Source: Sinonovacula constricta
Taxonomy: Eukaryota; Mollusca; Bivalvia; Cardiida; Solecurtidae
Length of the DNA stretch: 64,000 bases
Assembly (NCBI GenBank): GCA_007844125.1
Contig: CM017556.1
Location: 85,964,864-86,028,863, forward strand
Direction: 5' to 3'
The notes under the pieces are model-generated. The model ran no database searches, had not been told where the DNA came from, and saw only the letters and a list, made by a program, of their open reading frames with translations. The position numbers and the translations under genes are program-made. Below, in pieces: positions 56,568-64,000 of this stretch. The number at the start of each line of letters is the position of its first letter. Positions within the stretch are counted from its first letter, which is position 1.

Positions 56568-59304
56568 CCACCCTCATTTCAGTTTCAGGCATAACTCGAA
56601 ATTGGCATTAAGTTTTAGGTTGTTGTACACCGTGTCAGCACAACATGGAACTTCGTTTGCAAATTAATGCATAAAATACCAGGTATTTCGTAATTGACAA
56701 AGTGTCACTACATGTTTTCTGAACATTTTAACTACAATGTTCAATTCTTTTTGCGAACTAATGTCTACTTTGCTTTTTCAAATTGATCATTTAAGAGGGA
56801 CTATGATTATTGTCATGTCTATCTGAAATCTTGTAGACTATTTCTACTAATTAGGTTTCTGTTTTTTGAAATGTGTATGAACATGTGTACACATTATAAT
56901 CGTGAACATGGGAAGCTAGAACTATTTTTAAATTATCAGATACATCGTTTCTTTTAATGTTACGTGATATTTTGGGGTGAAAAAGTGATTCAAACGTTTT
57001 TTAAGCCAACCTATAGGAAATTTCAAGTAGACAAAAGTAAATACATTTGTATTGGACATCTAAAGTCTTAGGCAACATGATGAATGGCCATGGCCATTAA
57101 TCACAATTAAGTTACACCAAAAAGTTGTTGATGGGCGATGTTTTAACACTGACTTATTCGTGTGCGTAATTTTAGAGCCTAATTGTTTATTAACTTAAAA
57201 AGGCTAGGGTATTGAGTGATAATTAATTGAATGTACGATTCTTAAACCATCGGGCAAGACTGGTTGCGTAAACCGGGTTATTCGATCAGTGTAAGTGTAT
57301 AGAACATGATTAAGGTTTGACCTACTTTACGCAAAAGAAAATGTTCTTTTTTGTGATACCGTACATAAGCACTTTAATACGATTTACACGAAATCGAGCA
57401 TTAGAATGGAGCGTTGATTATTCAGTGGGTACATTTTACAAAATGGTCGTAAATTGCATTTGACAGGTTTATAAATATGAAAAGATGTGACGTTAATTAA
57501 ATGTCAAATCTGACTCTTGAACAGGAATTGGGATTGATAACAAAGAAATTTTCTTTACGGTATTATGTGCACTCTTTAAACTTACGTTTATTTGAAATTT
57601 TGCACATTTACAAAATGTCAGTTAATAGATGTCATGATTGCTGAAATAGCTTAGATACTTTCAATCGTTTTATCTCCTTATGACATTAAGTTGTTTTGCA
57701 AAGTGTGATACATTTTGTGTTTGATTTACAATTAAATTATTTCTATAAAAGTATAACCATTGATATAAATTAACCCAAATAAAACGAGACCTATAACAAT
57801 AAAATCCAAAACACCTGACAATCATCATACGTGGAAACCTTAACCGAATCTTTAAAATTAAAAGTTTGATCATTAGTACTATCAAAATAGTGTGGTAAGA
57901 ATGTCGTCTATAATATGAAGGGCAGCTTAGCGTTATCGACTGAGAGATTATTTGTCCATTTTGCTTTGTATTTATATTTATTGCAGGAAACCATTCCAAG
58001 ATCGCATTTCTATATCCGATACTCGATTCTTTTAATATTGTAAAATGCCAGCATGTTTTCGTTTAACCCTTGTTAAATGAAGGGTAATAGTTAATTTTGT
58101 TTTCGATTATCATGTTTTCTATTGTATAACGTTCTAAAGACACTGAGAACGATTGTCTGCATAATCAGACATATTGTATTAGGACTTGCATGTCGATGCA
58201 TATATTCATTACTTTCAATTTGTAATGGTAATATTTTTTATATGACCTAACCATTGAGTTTTATTATACGTTTTAGATAATGACATATGAAAAAAGTGAC
58301 AAGATGTTAAGATGTTATTACTAATAACCTATGTCCCATTTAGGGAGCGTGGATAACCACGAATGCCCAAGTATCCTCTTGTCTTGTCTTGTATTAAGAA
58401 CATATTCTGACAACTTATGCAAACATTTGAGTGTACGTGAAATACTGTTATTTTAAACCAAGTGTAAATTGTTCAAAGGCCATGTTTATGAGATAATTAC
58501 TGGGATCTATATTAAAAGTATTCTTAAATGTATCATTTAAGGTACCATGAAGTAAGTATTAAAACCCACTTAAAGAATATGGTTAAATTCTCTCTTAACA
58601 CGGGTCGTTTATAAATACAGCTGGGTAGTTTTATGGGGTTAACAGTATTAAAAAAACAATATAAACCTCCGCATTGTGTTTATAAGTATAGCAAATTATT
58701 GTATTATTACATTATTCACCATTATGGATGTACCAGTTCACCGATGTTTTTCATAAAACAACACCTTTGAAGAAACATATCACAGGTGGGAAAGCCCCAG
58801 AGGCAACATCCATAGAAAAATAAAAATATCTTGTATTGATTGAAATAAAGTCGGCTTTGCAAAAAAATAACGATGCCACATTAATCATATAGTCATGTGA
58901 CATATCTACGCCATCAGGCTTAAATAACTAGATATTAGTCTTACCTAATGATAGATGTAAAAGAATATTTGCCAGGCTGAAACTCTGCATCCATCAATAA
59001 TATTGCGACTCGTACTTTGACTGTGTGTGTGTTCATAGTAAATTTATCATTTGATCGTATTCAATAGGTTTTATAACATAAAAGTACTTTATTTTAGCGA
59101 TACATCCGTGCCGATAATTAATGTACGAAATTGCAGTCTATTATTGTACGTTTTAATACTTTTCTGTTCAGTTATACATTTATATATTTAATTATTTAGA
59201 TTTTACCTCGAAGATTAAGTTATACATGTCGGTGAATTGCGACCGATCGTGTCATTCCATATTATACAACACTCAAAAACACGAATGCTTGAAATCCGAG
59301 AACG
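56568..59304. other. No recognisable feature
   Basis: AT-rich. The 109-codon minus frame at 57670-57999 lies in low-complexity AT-rich sequence and has no exon-like signal. Confidence 0.45.
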
Positions 59305-59420
59305 GATCGTGACATTGATCTTAGTCCGAGGATACCAATTTATCATGGCGATTCAGGACTTAGCATTGCAAAATGATAAGCGATAGCTGCCACTTTGGTC
59401 CCCTTGCTTTAACATTTGTC
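59305..59420 (+). repeat. Block Q, copy 5
   Basis: Contains 'ggatcgtgacattgatctta', 'atcatggcgattcaggactt', 'agcattgcaaaatgataagc' and 'gatagctgccactttggtcc'. Confidence 0.5.
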
Positions 59421-59499
59421 GGAATCACTTAACACTCAAAATGGAGCAGTCTTTTATGTTCTACTTTAATGTATGGCATGTTAAAAATGTTGCACAAGA

Positions 59500-59763
59500 T
59501 TAGATAGTTGTTTTCCTAATGGCTATGGCCTTGATAGTGACACCAAGCAATAATTGGTTGACGAAGACACCAGCTAAATGTCTTGCTAGAACCCTTGGCG
59601 CACCACAGATCGATTGCAAGAACCACTTGAAAGTTGTAAACCAACAGAGAATTGAAACTACCCATGGGGTCAGCGAAGTTACAATATACCGACTGTACCT
59701 TCTATGCCAACTTGAACCCATAAATGAAAATGGATAATGCTGGATGCAGTAACAAGGGGCCAC
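59500..59763 (-). mobile_element. Possible old SINE, family C-like
   Basis: On the minus strand 'atgggttcaagttggcatag' could be a degraded box B, and 'tctgtggtgcgccaagggtt' with 'ctagcaagacattt' loosely parallels the family C body at 43425 and 3560. Boundaries and box A are not visible, so this is only a suggestion. The overlapping frames on both strands here are not supported otherwise. Confidence 0.25.
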
Positions 59764-60392
59764 GACATTGACAAATTTTACATTAAATTACTATTACTTG
59801 TTATTCCTAGTAATATTGCTTGACTTATATATATAAAAAACAAATTAATAAATTCCATATAAAAGACGACGAACTTTAGCTGTGTTCATTTTAAAATGTC
59901 GCTTATTATTGCATACACCACAAGGTCCGGGACGCCTTCCCTGCTTCTACACAAAGACTCACGTTATATGTGGTTTTACACACCTACAAAGCATATACTT
60001 ATGAGCTGCTACTTTAATGTTGACAATAACATACATATAATTCACTATATAAAATAGAAATGCTTGGAAAAGATAGTTTAAAACAGGATGGCCGATTTAA
60101 ACCAGAAAAGCATCTGTGATGATCATCGGAGGGCGCCAAGATTATGATTAAACAATTAAATACATTATCTGACAGAAATGAGTGATTTAACTTAAAGTGG
60201 GCTAAAATAAACCTTCGCATGGTATTGCAAAATGCGAAAATGTCATTTCATTACAAAATGTAACCAGACCTTTAATTGAATCCATGTAAGAAATTTTGAA
60301 AGAACAAACATTTTCAAATCTTAGTACAGCACTGTTAACAAGTAAAAAAACTGCACAATCCACGTAGTTGTGCATGTCCCCAAATTGATACT

Positions 60393-60569
60393 TTATATAC
60401 GAGGCACAAGTGGGTTTTCTTGGCACGAAGATTTTATAACCTCTCGAAGCACCTCAGCAATTCCTATGACATAGACATGAGAACTTTCCTGATACCTGTC
60501 CCTGATACCTGCGAGCATTCTATAACGAATGAAGTCATAAATGTCCTTTGACATTCTACAATGGTGGTC
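60393..60569 (-). CDS. Candidate terminal exon, unknown product
   Basis: On the minus strand a strong acceptor (cccgcttttttcag) ends at 60570. The exon then reads DHHCRMSKDIYDFIRYRMLA, GIRDRYQESSHVYVIG, IAEVLREVIKSSCQENPLVP, RI and TAA at 60395-60393: 58 codons. The codon pattern (GAC, GGT, GTC, GAG, GTG frequent) is the most coding-like in the window. I recognise no family. A second minus-strand frame in another phase (60426-60202) overlaps the 3' end and continues for ~70 codons, so a one-base frameshift in a longer decayed gene is possible. No upstream exon was identified to the right. Confidence 0.35.
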   Translation of the reverse strand, partial: DHHCRMSKDIYDFIRYRMLAGIRDRYQESSHVYVIGIAEVLREVIKSSCQENPLVPRI

Positions 60570-62189
60570 CTGAAAAAAGCGGGTGGATTTTTGGCATGTT
60601 AAAATGACACAAGTTAAGATCAATAAGGAGTTTTGTTGTTACGGTATTATTAGTTCGTTTATGCAAGGTGTGCTGTTCTCCTTAAACATGACTTTCAAAT
60701 ATTCTGCATTCTGTAAAGGCTCAATAACAAGGTTATACATACAGTCATGTATGTAAATTATGTTATGGCAGCACTTCAAATATAAATGACCAAACGATAT
60801 TTCAGATGTTATATGTCTAACTTTAAAGCTTTGCCTTCGTAAATCGTTTAATCATTCATTCAATATACCATTGGGTGAGTTATATATGCTTATTTATTGT
60901 TGCGATTTCTCTGATCGTCCTCCTTTAAACATTCTTCAATGTGCAAAAAAATTCTTCATCGGGGATGCATTGGTGGGTTTTTCATTAGCGACTTGTTTAT
61001 GTTGATTCTGGTGGTATGATTGAAGAAAATGTTTATTCACCTGACATTGATAAAAAAATCGTATACTTTTATAAAGTGTGTCATCTTTGAATAACATACT
61101 TAAAGATCCATAGACAAAAGGTGTACAAATGCTTTTCCTAGTGTGCTGTTAATATTAATTACTTAGCATAAGCTTTTAAGAAATAAGTATATAGGATATA
61201 ATATATAAGGTCTGAAAACTGTTTGCCATCAATTATATGCAATCAGTAGAGTTAGCTAGATAGGCACAGGATGCAGCATATGTTTTGGCCCACGAGCTTA
61301 CAAGGTGCACATTTTAAGATCCAGTTTATTCGATGCATTAGTATTGCAAAGATAGATCTTATATTTGAGATAATATTGTGAGATAATACTGAAAAGTAGT
61401 CATTAACTGTACGATCTTATGAGGCTCTTCTCTTTAGGTTAGTGACGTCCATTGAAAAGTCAAAATAAATAAAGACATGATATACTGTTCATAACACATA
61501 AAAATCATAATACAAGCACAACATATTGGGATTTTATAAATAAGTTTTAGCTATTTATATAAGTAAATTGTAATAAAAAATATTTTTACTATTGAAGCAA
61601 GGTTAACTTTGTACATTCCATCAAGTGTGCGCAGCATTAATGATATTTCTGTAAAATTGGATGGTAAGTGACTTTACTCAATAAAACTATTGGTTTGCAG
61701 GAGCCCTTGGGAGTAACTGTACATTACTGTAATTGTCTATTTTAATCAATTTGATCCGTATTCAATAGCATATTGCCTGAAGCAATTCAAAAATCGATTC
61801 TTTTTTATATCAGGTACTGAAATATATTTAATATAATAGATGTTCTAATTGTAGAAATCTGGGTCGCTTTAGGCCTCTTTTGAAACAAATTTCTATCATT
61901 GTACTTGGCGTAAGTGTGGTTTTATACTACTTTTGAAACCGAGATTCAATCCTTTAATTTGGCAAAATTGTCGTTTTATGCATTTCTTGTTGTTGATGTT
62001 GTTCTGGGCGTAGCAGTCGGAAATCACGTATGACCCAGTAAGTAATGTTGACATAAGCCTCAATGAATATTTGAATGGTTTCTATTGGTAGAAGTGATGA
62101 ACACTTACGGTAAATAAGAAACATTGAATATTATCATTAATATAATTAGAAACTAATGAGTGGTTTAATAGACTTAAGTGTTTAGTATA
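60570..62189. other. No recognisable feature
   Basis: AT-rich, no supported feature. Confidence 0.5.
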
Positions 62190-62275
62190 GTAGATGTTGT
62201 TGTTTTGTTTATTTTTTGTGCGTTTTTGTTGTTGTTTGTGAGGTTGTTGTTTTTTTGTTTGTGTGTGTTTTTCTA
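62190..62275. repeat. GT-rich low-complexity tract
   Basis: Dominated by 'gttgtttttgttg' type sequence and a short GT run. Confidence 0.8.
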
Positions 62276-62947
62276 TTTCTTATATAAATCACTTATTTAT
62301 TTTATGCTAAACTGTCTAGTAGCCTGGATATGTGTGGGCCTTGACATGTAAAACCAAAATCCTGATGATTTCCATTAAGTGAATCTAATATATATTTATA
62401 CTCATCAAAATGTTAGAATAAACGAGATATCATATGTACCATATGACACCCAACACATAGATGCAGAAGTTTTTCATATCATTCTGTAAAGTAGATGCTT
62501 TTTAAACACGAATTGGTAAAAGAAGTGTTGATACAACAAAACTGTAAAATATTATGCATTAGGCACTAAATATCTAAGTGGTAGTAAATATCACCGAAAT
62601 TTGTGAGTCAAAAGACAATGGGACAACACATATACAAGTATTCGTTCAGTACATACATCGAATATATATACAAAATGGACTAATGAAGCTTGAATTTTGC
62701 TCGCCATTATGCTGTATTGCACTGGAATTGCTTTCTTTTTTAAATTTTATTTTAAGCTGACGGTAACATTTCTATGGAAGTGAACAAAAACAAAGGGACC
62801 CATGGTATTTGATCAGACAATAGCGGCAAAAGCGTATTAATTGGATATTGATTACTGTTGTATGAAAGTTTCTCTTTTAAGGATAGTTCGTTCTTTTATA
62901 AACTAAGTGTATTTATGTCAGATCATCTCATTTACACTCAAATCCAT

Positions 62948-63060
62948 ATAGCAAATCCAAGGTCGTGGGTTTATAGGTTCTCAAGCAAGTTACAGTCGCA
63001 TCCGCTTTCTATGGACTTTGATTAATCGACTAGACAAAGCTGGAAGCCAACAAACAAATG
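62948..63060 (+). repeat. Block shared with 54037-54190
   Basis: Partner of the earlier block, same orientation; see the motifs given there. It has 'ccaaggtcgtgggtttatag' just upstream, reminiscent of a box B-like SINE head but without the consensus. Confidence 0.6.
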
Positions 63061-63660
63061 ATGGCGGAAGTCCCTAATGTACTGGTCGATGATATTATTT
63101 CTCGAGACAAATAAATCACTGGGAGCTTAAGTTAACGATCCTCTTTACTAATGGAGCGTCATTGGGAAATTAGAGTTAATTAGATACTCCACAATTTTGT
63201 TCATTCAAGTACACATACGATTGTGATTCAAAAAATGTATATGCACTTTACATGTAAATCAATTTAAACGCTAAAGTGACACACTGCACCTAGTGCGTAA
63301 AGATTATTACAGCATACACATTACTAAATTTGGGGTTTAGTTTCAAAATAAAATTTTGATCGTTTTTTGTATATTCCTCACGTTATTCAGTCAAAGTTTG
63401 AGCATTATCATGTTATATTTCCCCCGTATAAAGTAATGTTAGTAAATGAATGATTAGCTCTGCTTTAAATGCTACTTTTCAGCTGCTCATAGTTACAGCC
63501 GTGTTTCAACATATATCAAATGTTTCCACAAATCATATTTATGACACCAAAATTTGCGTTGTGTTTTGTGATACATCACAGTTTTTGATTAACTGTTGCA
63601 TCGGAGTTGGATATTGAATGTGATGCATAGGGTAGTCTTACAATCATGGGCATCAAAATT

Positions 63661-63860
63661 AAAGCAAATAACGACAGGCTTCCTACAAGGTTCTGTTCTC
63701 GGTCCTTTATTGTTTAACTGTATGTAAACGATGTATGTTAACGATATTTATTACCTTTTGCTAACTCACAGACGATGGTTCCTTATTTTACAAAGCAAAT
63801 TCAGTGACAAAAGTTAAAACTGATATAAACCACTGCCAGTATTGCAAATAATTTAGTAAC
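63661..63860 (+). pseudogene. Non-LTR retrotransposon reverse-transcriptase remnant
   Basis: In one plus frame 63677-63718 encodes GFLQGSVLGPLLFN, the conserved RT block also seen as GVPQGSVLGPLLFN in LINEs. After a frameshift LYVND follows, and then a near-duplicate MYVNDI (63731-63748), created by a ~13-bp direct repeat. The next segment (63756-63790) reads FA-NSQ-TMVPYF where an intact enzyme has a FADD-type catalytic box, so the catalytic aspartates are lost. Stops and shifts show it is dead. It would belong to a LINE polymerase of the jockey/CR1/I-type set; the clade cannot be told from this piece. Confidence 0.85.
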
Positions 63861-64000
63861 GATGTGTTAAGTAACCTTTTTATTAAGTCTTTCTGACACT
63901 TCGATAATAAACTTTTATGATACCGTAATTTCGTTTACAGACCTCTTTAAACACTAAAAACTTGTCGAGGGACAAATCGTGGAACCGCATATTTTTGGTC

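Noticed and set aside
57670..57999. 109-codon minus frame
   Set aside because: Tyrosine/isoleucine/asparagine-rich as expected from AT-rich DNA, with no splice sites or domain.
1..64000. LTR retrotransposon, endogenous virus, rRNA or mitochondrial insert
   Set aside because: No long direct terminal repeats, gag/pol-type frames, rRNA-like or mitochondrial gene stretches were seen; the only polymerase trace is the LINE-type fragment at 63661.

Overview
The window looks like nuclear, non-coding sequence from a eukaryote, most likely a bivalve mollusc. It is AT-rich and gene-poor. It carries tRNA-derived SINEs, hAT-like and pogo-like DNA elements, long dinucleotide and trinucleotide microsatellites, and a ~145-bp tandem repeat with the motif GGTCAAGGTCACTG, which I associate with bivalve genomes. 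The taxon is an inference. There are no operons, bacterial genes or CRISPR arrays. No complete gene can be assigned. Most open frames are short and fall in low complexity or inside repeats.

Layout. 0.5-2.0 kb: a hAT-like MITE with an 8-bp target duplication, then a 364-bp element with 34-bp inverted ends enclosing CRE and CCAAT motifs, then two dispersed-repeat copies. 3.5-17 kb: four SINE copies, one with a perfect 12-bp target duplication, a less AT-rich block at 5.0-5.5 kb that may be a promoter or exon, and long stretches without recognisable features. 18.0-18.6 kb: a four-unit tandem array. 18.6-31.8 kb: an old direct tandem duplication of about 6 kb, never interrupted by a recognisable gene. 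Each copy carries its own later insertions: a MITE and a dispersed-repeat pair in copy 1, a nested palindrome and a different repeat in copy 2. 33.7-59.4 kb: at least two further families of decayed blocks (here P and Q) recurring several times, plus a third partial copy of the 18-31 kb unit, two pogo-like elements (one with a transposase remnant) and more SINEs. 60-64 kb: a candidate terminal exon on the minus strand and a decayed reverse-transcriptase fragment.

The strongest unexplained signals are four. (1) A dispersed ~430-bp repeat, here R1, keeps an open frame of up to ~90 codons in several copies, including a pair of copies whose two opposite one-base indels cancel. (2) The ancient tandem duplication and the P/Q blocks are conserved without an evident coding frame. 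(3) A forward-reverse-forward palindrome sits at 29.4-29.7 kb. (4) A 170-codon open frame at 48.5-49.1 kb is longer than expected by chance in such AT-rich sequence. All similarities were judged by eye; none was scored by alignment.
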